From CAVTHW01 sp963734625 (GTDB lineage: Bacteria; Acidobacteriota; Terriglobia; Bryobacterales; Bryobacteraceae), in the NCBI GenBank assembly GCA_963734625.1, contig CAVTHW010000003.1:62001-126000 (forward strand): a stretch of DNA of 64,000 bases, written 5' to 3'. Each line of letters begins with the position of its first letter. Within the stretch, counting starts at the first letter, position 1. Under the pieces are notes generated by a model, which ran no database searches, was not told the origin of the DNA, and worked only from the letters and a program-made list of their open reading frames with translations. Of this stretch, positions 23,989 to 34,398 are shown piece after piece. The position numbers were made by a program, and so were the translations under genes.

Positions 23989-25772
23989 CGGCGTTCGCCG
24001 AGAATCTGCTCATCTCGCTGACGCTGGCGGCGATGATGCTCATTCCGCTCGCCGAGAGCACCCTGCGCGCGGTTTTCGGCGTGGGCATACCAGGGGCCAC
24101 TTCGATCGTGCAGCATCTGACCCTGGTGGTGGGAATGCTGGGCGGAGCCATCGCGGCCAGAGACGATCGCCTGCTTTCTCTTTCCACGTTGCAGTCCGTG
24201 CTCCACGGCCGGGTCAAGACGGCGGCGCGCATTTTCGCCTATTCGTTCGGCGCGGCGGTAAGCGCGTTTCTGAGCGTGGCCGGCGTGCAGTTTGTCCTCA
24301 GCGAACGGGAGGCCGGCAACCAGCTTATTCGCGGCGTGCCGGTCTGGTGGGTCCAGGCGCTGCTCCCGCTGGGTTTCGCCGCGGTATCGTGGCGCCTGCT
24401 GCGGCACTCCTCTGCGACCTGGCGCGGCCGCGGCGCAGCGGTTCTGCTGGCAGCCGCGATATTCTTGATCGGGGTGCACCCGCCGGTTCCTCCGGCCTCC
24501 ATGGTTCTGCCTGCGCTGCTGGCCCTGCTGGCCGCGACGGTCTGTGGCGCGCCGGTGTTTGTAGCCCTGGGCGGAGCGGCCCTGATCTTGTTTTGGGGAG
24601 AAGGGATGCCCATCTCTTCACTTCCCATAGACCACTACCGGCAGGTCGTCAGCCCGTCCTTTCCCACCATTCCGTTGTTCACTCTGGCGGGGTATTTTCT
24701 GGCGGAAGGCGGGGCGTCCAAGCGGCTGATACGGGTGTTTCAGGCGCTGTTCGGGCACTTCCGCGGCGGCCCCGCCATAGTGACGGCGCTGGTCTGCGCC
24801 TTCTTCACGTCATTTACGGGCGCCTCCGGGGTGACCATCCTGGCCCTAGGCGGACTGCTGATGCCGATTCTGCTGGCCGCCGGCTTCAAGGACCGGGCCG
24901 CGCTGGGCTTGCTGACGGGCGCTGGTTCTCTGGGGCTCCTCTTCCCACCCTGCCTGCCTCTGATCCTATACGCGATCATCGCCCAGATCACATTGAAGGA
25001 GATGTTTCTAGGCGGTCTGTTGCCAGGAATGCTGCTGGTGGCCATGACCGCCTGGTGGGGGACCCGCCTGAGTCCCGCCGCGGCCGGTAAGCAGAGTATG
25101 GACTGGAGGGAAGCCAGGCAGGCGATGTGGGAAGCCAAGTGGGAAGTGATGCTGCCGCTGGTCGCCCTGGCCAGCCTGTTCGCCGGTTTCGCAACTCCGG
25201 TGGAAGCCGCCGCTCTCACCGCGTTCTACGCCTTCGTCATCGAGTTCTTCGTGTACCGCGACCTGAGGATCACGCGCGACGCGATTCGGGTAATGGCGGA
25301 GTGCGGCTTGCTGGTGGGGGGCGTGCTTCTCATTCTGGGCGTGGCGCTCGGGTTCACCAACTACCTCATCTTCGCCGAGATTCCCGCGCGCGGCCTGGCG
25401 TGGGTAACCGCTACGATCCATTCGCGGTGGGTCTTCATCATCCTGCTCAACCTCTTCCTGCTGATTGTCGGATCCCTCATGGACGTTTACTCGGCGATTG
25501 TGGTCGTGGTGCCGCTGATTGTCCCCATGGGGCTGGCGTTCGGTATGGACCCGGTCCATCTGGGGATACTGTTCCTGGCGAACCTCGAACTCGGGTACCT
25601 GACGCCACCGGTGGGGATGAACCTCTTTATCTCCTCCTACCGTTTCAATCGGCCCATGCCGGAAGTCGTGCGCGCCTCTTTTCCCATGCTGCTGGTGTTG
25701 CTGGTCGGGGTGCTGCTGATCTCCTATATCCCGCTGCTTACCACCCTGCTGCCGCAATGGCTGGGCCGCTGA
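23985..25772 (+). CDS. TRAP transporter fused small and large permease (DctQ-DctM)
   Basis: 595 residues from GTG 23985, overlapping the substrate-protein stop (GTGA). Residues 1-145 are a DctQ-like four-helix small subunit; from about 165 onward is the DctM large subunit with its repeated helices (TIPLFTLAGYFLAEGG, FFTSFTGASGVTILALGG, VGSLMDVYSAIVVVVPLIVP, LGYLTPPVGMNLFISSYR). It couples solute uptake to a sodium or proton gradient. Fusion of the two subunits is common. It is followed after 9 nt by a DUF1646 gene. Confidence 0.92.
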   Translation: MTAFAENLLISLTLAAMMLIPLAESTLRAVFGVGIPGATSIVQHLTLVVGMLGGAIAARDDRLLSLSTLQSVLHGRVKTAARIFAYSFGAAVSAFLSVAGVQFVLSEREAGNQLIRGVPVWWVQALLPLGFAAVSWRLLRHSSATWRGRGAAVLLAAAIFLIGVHPPVPPASMVLPALLALLAATVCGAPVFVALGGAALILFWGEGMPISSLPIDHYRQVVSPSFPTIPLFTLAGYFLAEGGASKRLIRVFQALFGHFRGGPAIVTALVCAFFTSFTGASGVTILALGGLLMPILLAAGFKDRAALGLLTGAGSLGLLFPPCLPLILYAIIAQITLKEMFLGGLLPGMLLVAMTAWWGTRLSPAAAGKQSMDWREARQAMWEAKWEVMLPLVALASLFAGFATPVEAAALTAFYAFVIEFFVYRDLRITRDAIRVMAECGLLVGGVLLILGVALGFTNYLIFAEIPARGLAWVTATIHSRWVFIILLNLFLLIVGSLMDVYSAIVVVVPLIVPMGLAFGMDPVHLGILFLANLELGYLTPPVGMNLFISSYRFNRPMPEVVRASFPMLLVLLVGVLLISYIPLLTTLLPQWLGR

Positions 25773-25781
25773 GCGCTCCCG

Positions 25782-26813
25782 ATGATTCCGCCGCAAAGCG
25801 TTTACTGGCTGCTGGGGGGCATCGTGGTCCTGGTGCTGCTGCTACCGCTACGCTGGCGGAGAGTCGAGCAGAACATCGAGATCTTCCTGCTCCTTATGGG
25901 TGCGCTGGCTACTTCCATTGCCTCGCTGTGGTCGAGGGACCTCCTGTTGGAATCCCTGCGAGCGCCCTGGCAGATCTCGACCGTGGTGCTGGCGGTCGGA
26001 CTGGGATTCCACCTCCTGCGCCGCCACTTCGACCGGGGCCTCAAGGGACTCCAGTCACGAGTGCCGCCGAGGGCGCTGGCTTTTCTCATCGTTGCCTCAC
26101 TGGGCCTGCTGTCGAGCGTGGTGACGGCAATCATCGCTTCCCTGGTCCTGGTAGAGGTGATCCACGTCCTGCGATTGGACCGAAGAGAGGAAGTGCGTTT
26201 GACGGTGCTGGCCTGCTACAGCATCGGTCTGGGCGCCGCGCTGACTCCGGTTGGGGAACCCCTGTCCGCGATCGTAACTCTGAAGATGCGCGAGAGCTTC
26301 TGGTATATCGCTGGCTTGGTCGGCCCCTACATCCTGGCGGGCATCCTGGCGGTGAGCATAGTCGCTGCCTGTCTGAAGCCGCGCCCAGGCGGGCACTCGC
26401 TGCACGATACGCAAAGACACCAGACGCCGTGGGATGTGCTTCTGCGGGCGGTGCGGGTGTATGCTTTCATCGCCGCCCTGGTGCTGTTGGGAAAAGGGGT
26501 TTCGCCGCTGGTCGACCGTTTCATCACGCACCTCGCCGCTCCATTGCTGTTCTGGGCCAATTCGGTGTCGGCGATTTTGGACAACGCCACCCTGGCGGCG
26601 GCGGAGATCGGGCCTGCTTTGTCTGGGCGCCAAATCTCCGGCGCGCTGCTGGGATTGTTGATCAGCGGCGGAATGCTCATTCCAGGGAACGTTCCGAACA
26701 TCGTCGCCGCCCACCGTCTGAAGATCGGCAGCAGCGAGTGGGCCCGCTATGCCGTCCCGGTGGGGCTGGTCATGATGTCGCTCTGCTTCCTGGCCTGGTA
26801 CGCTGTAAACTAG
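25782..26813 (+). CDS. DUF1646-family predicted cation transporter
   Basis: 343 residues, about ten predicted transmembrane helices. The family marker regions are LRAPWQISTVVLAVGLGFHL, TAIIASLVLVEVIHVLRLDR and LTPVGEPLSAIV, with a C-terminal NATLAAAEIGPALSG stretch followed by SGGMLIPGNVPNIVAA. DUF1646 belongs to the ion transporter superfamily of Na+/H+ antiporter-like proteins. No strong ribosome site; translation is probably coupled to the TRAP permease nine bases upstream. Together they could link ion gradient and solute uptake, which is inference. Confidence 0.82.
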   Translation: MIPPQSVYWLLGGIVVLVLLLPLRWRRVEQNIEIFLLLMGALATSIASLWSRDLLLESLRAPWQISTVVLAVGLGFHLLRRHFDRGLKGLQSRVPPRALAFLIVASLGLLSSVVTAIIASLVLVEVIHVLRLDRREEVRLTVLACYSIGLGAALTPVGEPLSAIVTLKMRESFWYIAGLVGPYILAGILAVSIVAACLKPRPGGHSLHDTQRHQTPWDVLLRAVRVYAFIAALVLLGKGVSPLVDRFITHLAAPLLFWANSVSAILDNATLAAAEIGPALSGRQISGALLGLLISGGMLIPGNVPNIVAAHRLKIGSSEWARYAVPVGLVMMSLCFLAWYAVN

Positions 26814-26817
26814 CTGA

Positions 26818-27669
26818 GTGGCGACTCGCTGGCGAACGTTCTGGTGGCTCTTTCAGCGCTCTCTCATCCTGACCTATGAGGACGGGTGCCTGGGGATAGC
26901 CAAAGGCGCCGCATATTCCGCCCTGTTCAGCTTCTTCCCGCTGCTGACCGCGACGGCGATCGTGCTGGTTCAGGTTCGGGCCGTATCGTTTTCCAACTTC
27001 GTTTATCGGGCGCTGTCGCACGTGGTCCCGCCGGGAACCGAGGGGCTCGTTCTGGAGAACTTCAGAGCCGCTGGGGCGAGGCCGGTATCGCTGCTGGTGA
27101 TTGCCACTCTGGTTTCGATCTGGGCCGCCTCCCGGATGATGACGTCTCTCATGGACGGATTCGAAGCCGCGTATCATATCCCCACGGGGCGGCCTTTTCT
27201 GAGGCATCAAGGCGTGGCAATCCTGCTGGTTTTCGCCGCCGCCGTGCCGGCCGTGGCGGCCACGAGTCTGGTCATCTCCGGCTCTCGCGCCGAGCAAGTG
27301 GTGCTGCGCTGGCTGGGGGTGATCCAGGCGGGCGAGGAGGTGCGCGCCGGGGTGGCGCTGGTAGCGCGCCTGGGCCGCTACGCCATTGCGATCGGCACCA
27401 ACGTGGTGGTCGCGGCCACGCTGTATCACCTGGGCCCCAACCGGCCTCAGAAATGGCGCCTGGTCCTGCCCGGCGCGTGGGTCTCGACTCTGCTGTGGCT
27501 CGCCTCCACGCTGGGCTTCGCCTGGTACGTGCGCAATATCTCCGGCTACAACGTGCTCTACGGCGGCATCGCGGCGGTGATCGCCCTGCTGGTCTGGATG
27601 TACCTGCTGTCAGTCATCGCGCTGATCGGGTGCGAGTTTAACGCGGAGTACGAGAGGATCAGGGGCTAG
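26818..27669 (+). CDS. YihY/BrkB-family membrane protein
   Basis: 283 residues from a GTG start four bases after the previous stop. Family features: DGCLGIAKGAAYSALFSFFP at the first helix, ASRMMTSLMDGFEAAYHI, then NVVVAATLYHLGPNRPQKWR and LLVWMYLLSVIALIGCEFNA. The family was once misnamed ribonuclease BN; its function is unsettled, with envelope-related and transport roles proposed. Last gene of the apparent operon from 22047. Confidence 0.9.
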   Translation: MATRWRTFWWLFQRSLILTYEDGCLGIAKGAAYSALFSFFPLLTATAIVLVQVRAVSFSNFVYRALSHVVPPGTEGLVLENFRAAGARPVSLLVIATLVSIWAASRMMTSLMDGFEAAYHIPTGRPFLRHQGVAILLVFAAAVPAVAATSLVISGSRAEQVVLRWLGVIQAGEEVRAGVALVARLGRYAIAIGTNVVVAATLYHLGPNRPQKWRLVLPGAWVSTLLWLASTLGFAWYVRNISGYNVLYGGIAAVIALLVWMYLLSVIALIGCEFNAEYERIRG

Positions 27670-27684
27670 GGGACTAGGGGCTAG
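27662..27684. repeat. Left inverted repeat around the four-helix-bundle gene
   Basis: A heptad-like GGGGCTA/GGGGACTA repeat that includes the BrkB stop codon. Its reverse complement matches 28049-28070 with one missing base. Confidence 0.75.
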
Positions 27685-27691
27685 CGGGAAG

Positions 27692-28066
27692 ATGATTCAG
27701 AGCTATAGGGATTTGAAGGTTTGGTAGAGTGCGATGGACTTAGTAGACGAGGTTCATCGGTTGACCAAAGGCTTCCCTCGGGAGGAGGTCTATGGCCTCT
27801 CGATGCAAATGCGGCGCGCCGCGGTGTCGGTGCCATCCAATATCGCTGAAGGTCACGCACGGCAGTCGACAAAAGAATTCCTTCAGTTCATAGCCATAGC
27901 ATTGGGATCGCTGGCGGAGTTGGAGACGCAGTTGCTGATTGCCGCGCGGTTAGGACACCTGGAGGAATCGCATCTTCAATCGCCACTGAAGCTTGCCGAT
28001 TCCGTTGGAAAAATGCTTCGCGGCCTGCAAAAGAGTCTCCGCCGCAACCTAGCCCCTAGTCCCTAG
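27692..28066 (+). pseudogene. Four-helix-bundle protein (23S rRNA intervening-sequence type) with a nonsense codon
   Basis: From ATG 27692 the frame reads MIQSYRDLKVW, then TAG at 27725-27727, then SAMDLVDEVHRLTKGFP and the rest of a complete family member (MRRAAVSVPSNIAEGHARQ, then EFLQFIAIALGSLAELETQL). In relatives the position is usually Gln (CAG), so one C-to-T change explains the stop. Restart at ATG 27734 would give 110 residues lacking the start of helix 1. The function of the family is unknown; members occur in rRNA intervening sequences and as isolated genes. It is framed by inverted repeats that provide the stop codons of both this and the preceding gene. Confidence 0.85.
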
Positions 28067-28070
28067 CCCC
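28049..28070. repeat. Right inverted repeat around the four-helix-bundle gene
   Basis: CTAGCCCCTAGTCCC then TAGCCCC, the inverse of 27662-27684; a further TAGTCCC unit follows. Confidence 0.75.
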
Positions 28071-28084
28071 TAGTCCCTTCCCCC

Positions 28085-28090
28085 TATACT
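28085..28090 (+). promoter_or_regulatory. -10 element (TATACT) six bases before uvrB
   Basis: The spacing to ATG 28097 would put the transcription start at or next to the A of the start codon, so the mRNA may be leaderless; no ribosome site is present. Confidence 0.5.
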
Positions 28091-28096
28091 CTAAGC

Positions 28097-30094
<1,998 letters not shown>

Positions 30095-30506
30095 GGGAGC
30101 GGCTGGGTGTCAAGCCGGCTTCGGAAGCTCGACGACTTGAATTGCATTCCAGCGTTTTGCTCAGGGCTGGGCCCCTATGCTAACGTGCGGGTATGGTGCC
30201 CCTCAAACAGGCCGTTGACAACGCGGTGTCCTTCGCCAAGAGTGTCCTCGAACCGGAGCGGTCGAACTGGTGACGAGCCAAATCCAGCAGCACCCGGAGA
30301 AACTCCCGTCGCGGCCTCCCGACCTGCCGGCGTATCCGGCAAAGTGACACGCATCACGGCTGGAGACGGCGCTCATCGTCGAGGCGGCTGGGGCCAGCGT
30401 GCTCCCGCTCGAAGACAAGAAGCGCTAGGGGCGCTAGGCAATATAGTCAGACATGATGTAGCTGATATTCCTTGCGGGGCCTGCCGACTGCATCCCGGTA
30501 GCCACC
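30095..30506. other. 412-bp interval without a convincing gene
   Basis: Short frames include one at 30193 (MVPLKQAVDNAVSFAKSVLE, stopping after 26 codons) and an in-frame tail LETALIVEAAGASVLPLEDK ending at 30428 that resembles the first helices of PIN-domain (VapC-like) toxins. These may be decayed small genes. Nothing else recognisable. Confidence 0.4.
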
Positions 30507-31659
30507 TCAATGATGGGGCACGACCCGGACATTGACGGTCTCAGGGGAGACTCTGGTTATTACAGTTCCCGGCGGCAGGTCCACCGTGTCGGATTGGACG
30601 TGCAGCGTTTGAAGACCTTCCTTCTGCATGACTGCAAGTCAAAGCGCGCGATCAGCCCCGTCAAGCTTGAGGTGTCCATTATCCAGGCGCCGCCGCGGAT
30701 CTCAATCTGCAGTCTCGTGGCAGACTGTTCAGAAACATCCATTCCCTGCGGGACATTGCTGAATTCTATCGGCACACTAACGATTCGGACAGTGGTCGCG
30801 GCGGCAAGGAACGAGATGCTCCAGACCAAGGCCGCCAGCCCCGCAGCCGCGAACTTGATGCGCAGGTCCGATGTCAGAAGCCGAAGCGATCTTCTGGCCA
30901 GGCTAGTCCTAGCGGGCGTTTCCAGGGAAGAAAGGATTTCCAGCAGTTCAGCGGCGTCACGGACCGGCCGGCTTTCCCGCGCACGCATCACCCGTACTTC
31001 ACCGCGCTGTTCGGACACGACCAATACGATGGCATCGGATCGCTCGGCGAGGCCCATCGCCGCCCGGTGGCGGGTCCCGAACATGTCGGCACATCCTGCC
31101 GCTGGGTCAGCGGCAGGACCACATTGGCCTTGATGATGCGGTCGCCATAGATGATCAGCGCGCCGTCGTGCAGGGGTGAGGATTTCTGGAATACGGATTC
31201 GATGAGTTCTCGCGAGATGTGCGCCTCGATGACTATCCCGTCGTCGGTCAACTCGGTTACGGAATCCTTGCGCACGAGAACAATCAGGCTCCCGAGATGG
31301 GACCGCGCCAAGGAGAAGACCGCCTCGCTCATTGACGTGCAGGCGGAACTCAGACCGGGGCGGGACTGCGTCCAGAGCCTCAGCCTGCTGTCCAGGCGCA
31401 TCAGAGTTCGACGAAGCTCCGGTTGGAAAACAACGACAAGCAACACTACCGCGATCAGAGCAAGGCCGTTCAGCACCCAACTGGTGACTACAAGATCGAA
31501 GTGGAGTGCGAGGAGCGCCCCGGCGCGCAATCCCGCGATTCCGAAAGCGATGCGCAGAGCCCGGGCTTCTCTCGCCCAGCGGATCAGTCCATAGAAAGCG
31601 ATGGTGAGGACCAGAAAATCCGTCGCGTTCTGCCAGCGGAGAGTCGTCAAGTTCAACAC
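30507..31659 (-). pseudogene. cdaA: CdaA-type diadenylate cyclase fused to a YbbR-like domain, two frameshifts
   Basis: Reading from 31659: N-terminal membrane helices (FGIAGLRAGALLALHFDLVV, VLNGLALIAVVLLVVVF), then the DAC domain with SSPLHDGALIIYGDRI (DGA motif). After a one-base loss near 31093 the domain continues in a second frame with MFGTRHRAAMGLAERSDAIV (RHR motif). A third helix (FAAAGLAALVWSISFLAA) and a YbbR-like domain (VSVPIEFSNVPQGMDVSEQS) follow. A second shift near 30637 leads to the proper end (LHVQSDTVDLPPGTVITRVS) at TGA 30509-30507. CdaA makes c-di-AMP, and YbbR (CdaR) proteins regulate it; here they appear as one polypeptide. In a conserved gene the shifts may be sequence errors. 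Confidence 0.82.
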
Positions 31660-31726
31660 TGGGTTTTCAAGTCCACACCATCCGAGCGATGTACTTCCGC
31701 CCAGCCGTCAGAGCCCTGCCGCCCAC

Positions 31727-32214
31727 TTACGAATTGGGCTTGCCTGACTTGCTCTGCGTGCCCGTCATCGGGGCCTTCGTCCCTTGTGTGCCCTGCATAC
31801 AAGGACACGTGGAGCTTGGCCCCATCGCGGAATTCATCATTCCACCGCGCATGGCCATCATGTTCGCGCCCATCGCCTCCATCTTCGACATCATCTCGTG
31901 GCGCTGTTGAGCCATCTCGTTCACGACCGCGGCCATGGCGGATTCTTTAGCAGCGCCCGTCGCCCGGTTCATGGCGTCCAGCTTTGGCCTGGAGCCGTGC
32001 GTCCATCGCCTTCATGTCGGCCATCATCTGCTTGCGCTCCGCCATCCTCTGCTCCCGCCAATTCATCTGCCGGGTCCCGGCCTGCGGGCTGGCCGCTGCG
32101 ACTTTCGGAGCCGTTGCCGGATGGGCTTGGCTGACTCTGCGCCCAACCCATCGGCGCCATCGTCGCAACCGCCATCACGAGCGGTGCTGCTTTCCACATC
32201 AACGACATACTCAT
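31727..32214 (-). pseudogene. Methionine-rich secreted protein, frameshifted
   Basis: The ATG at 32214 has GAAAGGAGAATGAG-type context and encodes a signal peptide (AAPLVMAVATMAPMGWAQ). The mature part is split over three frames: SQPSPSGNGSESRSGQ, then QMNWREQRMAERKQMMADMK, then AMAAVVNEMAQQRHEMMSKM and EAMGANMMAMRGGMMNS. Shifts are near 32080 and 31970. Helical, Met-rich periplasmic proteins of this type sometimes bind metals; no family recognised. Confidence 0.6.
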
Positions 32215-32312
32215 TCTCCTTTCTCTCCCAATACTAGAGACGCTGTGGCTCGACCCACCAGGCATACCGTCCATCAGGTATTCCTCTCAAGCCCCGCCCA
32301 TGGCGGTCGATG

Positions 32313-33724
32313 TCACTCGCTAAGCAGTGACTCCACTCGCTCCAGGAAATTTCGGGCCGAGAAGGGTTTCGACAGGAATCGCACTCTGCCGTTCGCGTTC
32401 TCCCTCGTCCAGCTCAGAGTGTCGCTGCTGCCGTGAAGGTAGAGGATCTTCAGCTCCGGACGCAGCATGGTCAGCCGCTCTATCAGTCCATGCTCTCCCA
32501 TGACGGACATCGTCGCATCGGCGACGATCAGGTCAAGCTCATTGAGTTGTTCCGCGACAATCGCCGCAGCGTCGATGCCGCCTCCAGCCTCCAGCACCAC
32601 ATACCCCTTTTCCCTGAGGACCGCGCCCATCAGCGCCCGCACGCCCTTGTCACGCTCCGCGACCAGGATCGTCGCGGCATTTCGGATCGCTGCGGTATCC
32701 CGCTTGGGCAGGTACGAAATTACAGGTGTAGTCTCGGCCGGCGGAGCCTGTGCCAGATGTCCGTTGCCGAACGACCAGAAGCTCGCGGGTCAGGCTAGCC
32801 ACCTGTTCGGAGGCCCTCAGGATCTCCTCCACACTCTCGACGCAGCAGCGAATCCCTCTGCACATCGGCCCTGCTGAGCAACAACTCCGCATGGCCGGTG
32901 ATCACCGTAAGGGAGTTGCTGAAGCTCTGCGCTACGCCGCTGGCGAGCCGCGCAAAAGCCTCTCTGGTCTCGGCCTGGCGACGTTCGTCCGGCGATTCTG
33001 TTCTGGAAGCGATCTCGCGGAAGAAGACAGTCATGCCCTTCACACGTCCCGCGCCATCCATCACCGGCGTCGCGGCGCCCTGAATCCGCCTTGCCGTTCC
33101 GTCGATCGACCGCAGCATCACGCCGTTCTTCCAGTCCACGGTTCTCCCAAGTGAAAGGACGCTTTGCAGGGGGTCTTCAATCTGGCTGTCCGTTCCTATG
33201 TTGGTGAGGCGGAAAACGTCCCCAAAGGGCTTTCCGACTGCATCCTTCCACTTACTGCCGCTCAACACCTCCCCCGCGGGGTTTAAAAATACGACATTCC
33301 CCTTGTCATCCGTCAGCACAGCGGCGTCGTCCATGCTCGACAGCAGGTCTGTCAGTATCTTCCGTGTCCGACGAATTCTTACAGCAATCCACACCACCGT
33401 CAGCGCCAGGGCACAGAAGACTATGAGCCGTGACGCCTCAGCCGGGCTGATGCCGCCGCCAGGAAGGTGCGCGGACGATGGGTAGATCTCGGCCAAGCCT
33501 CCCAGGACGAAGGCAAGAAGGCCGGGGCCGGCGCCGCCGATCAGAGCGCTGACCGCGACTGCGGCCAGAAACAGCAGATACGAAACGTGGGCCTGCAATG
33601 GGCGGAGCGACAACCGAATCAGCTCAGCCGAAATCGCCAGACCACTCGCTATGGCATAGGGCCTCCAATCGAAACTTACAAGCTGTTGGACCCAGTGACG
33701 GACTGGCGCATCTGCCTCAGCCAT
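32313..33724 (-). pseudogene. Degenerate hybrid sensor kinase: membrane domain, PAS, non-canonical dimerisation helix, receiver; ATPase domain missing
   Basis: Start ATG 33724 with GAGGAGG upstream. First come DUF4118-like membrane helices (AHVSYLLFLAAVAVSALIGG), then a PAS domain (LSSMDDAAVLTDDKGNVVFL). The phosphoacceptor region reads RLASGVAQSFSNSLTVITGH where relatives have GVAHDFNN, so the His is Gln. After a shift near 32840 the helix continues (SVEEILRASEQVASLTRELL), then sequence resumes at TPVISYLPK, the usual end of an ATPase domain, and a receiver domain follows to 32313 (ATILVAERDKGVRALMGAVL, SKPFSARNFLERV). The ATPase core is absent. Probably nonfunctional as a kinase. Confidence 0.75.
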
Positions 33725-33949
33725 GGACTCCTCCTCTGCAATTCCAGGATATGGCCCTTGGCTATGAAGTGACATACAGGCGAAACGGTATAAGTTGCCT
33801 GAACGCCAGGCTATGGCGCCCGATCAGCCGGTAGGGGCAAGAGGGTCACAATCGGCAACGGCCACAAATACCCCTTTGTTGGTATGCCTGTGAGCACTGC
33901 CGCTGCGTCTGATTCGATTGGAAGGAACTGATTATTGAGGGGTGGATAG

Positions 33950-34333
33950 ATGACAAGATCTGACTTGATGGCTTGTAAGGACATGTTGAGAGCGAGGCTG
34001 ATCCTGCTGGACAGCAGGCTGCGGCAACATGAGGACATTGCGGTCGAGAGGGTGCCGGAGACCATTGACGAGGGGCAGCTCGCGGCTGAGCGCGAATTGG
34101 CGATTAGGAACCTGGAGCGCGATACGGCCCAGCGTAGAGACGTGACGGCTGCGCTGGAGAGAATTGCGGATGGCAGCTATGGGCTGTGCCTGAATTGCGG
34201 AGAGCAGATCCGCCGCGCCCGGCTCTTTGCCGTTCCTTGGGCTGCTTACTGCATACAGTGTCAGGAGACGATGGAATTGGTAAAGGAATCTGCATCGAAG
34301 GATGCGATAGCGCTGCTGGACGAAGCAGCTTGA
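33950..34333 (+). CDS. DksA/TraR-family zinc-finger protein
   Basis: 127 residues. An N-terminal coiled-coil (ACKDMLRARLILLDSRL) is followed by ERELAIRNLERDTAQRRDVT and a C-terminal zinc finger with C-x2-C-x17-C-x2-C spacing (CLNCGEQI ... YCIQCQE). DksA-like proteins insert into the RNA polymerase secondary channel; many short homologs have other stress roles. The acidic tip DxxDxA of true DksA is not seen, so a role as DksA is uncertain. GAGGGGTGG precedes the ATG. It is divergent from the sensor gene at 33724. Confidence 0.85.
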   Translation: MTRSDLMACKDMLRARLILLDSRLRQHEDIAVERVPETIDEGQLAAERELAIRNLERDTAQRRDVTAALERIADGSYGLCLNCGEQIRRARLFAVPWAAYCIQCQETMELVKESASKDAIALLDEAA

Positions 34334-34398
34334 ACCTGCCGCGCCGGCCGGCTCCGGCTCTGCCGCCGGGCCGCCCTTGGCGGCGAAAGTGCGGCACA

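Noticed and set aside
27692..28066. Four-helix-bundle protein as the Avd subunit of a diversity-generating retroelement
   Set aside because: No reverse transcriptase or template/variable repeats are nearby; the sequence is closer to the rRNA intervening-sequence family.
30360..30428. Possible VapC-like toxin remnant
   Set aside because: Only about 22 residues resemble a PIN-domain segment, with no partner or catalytic residues; kept only as a remark on the interval.
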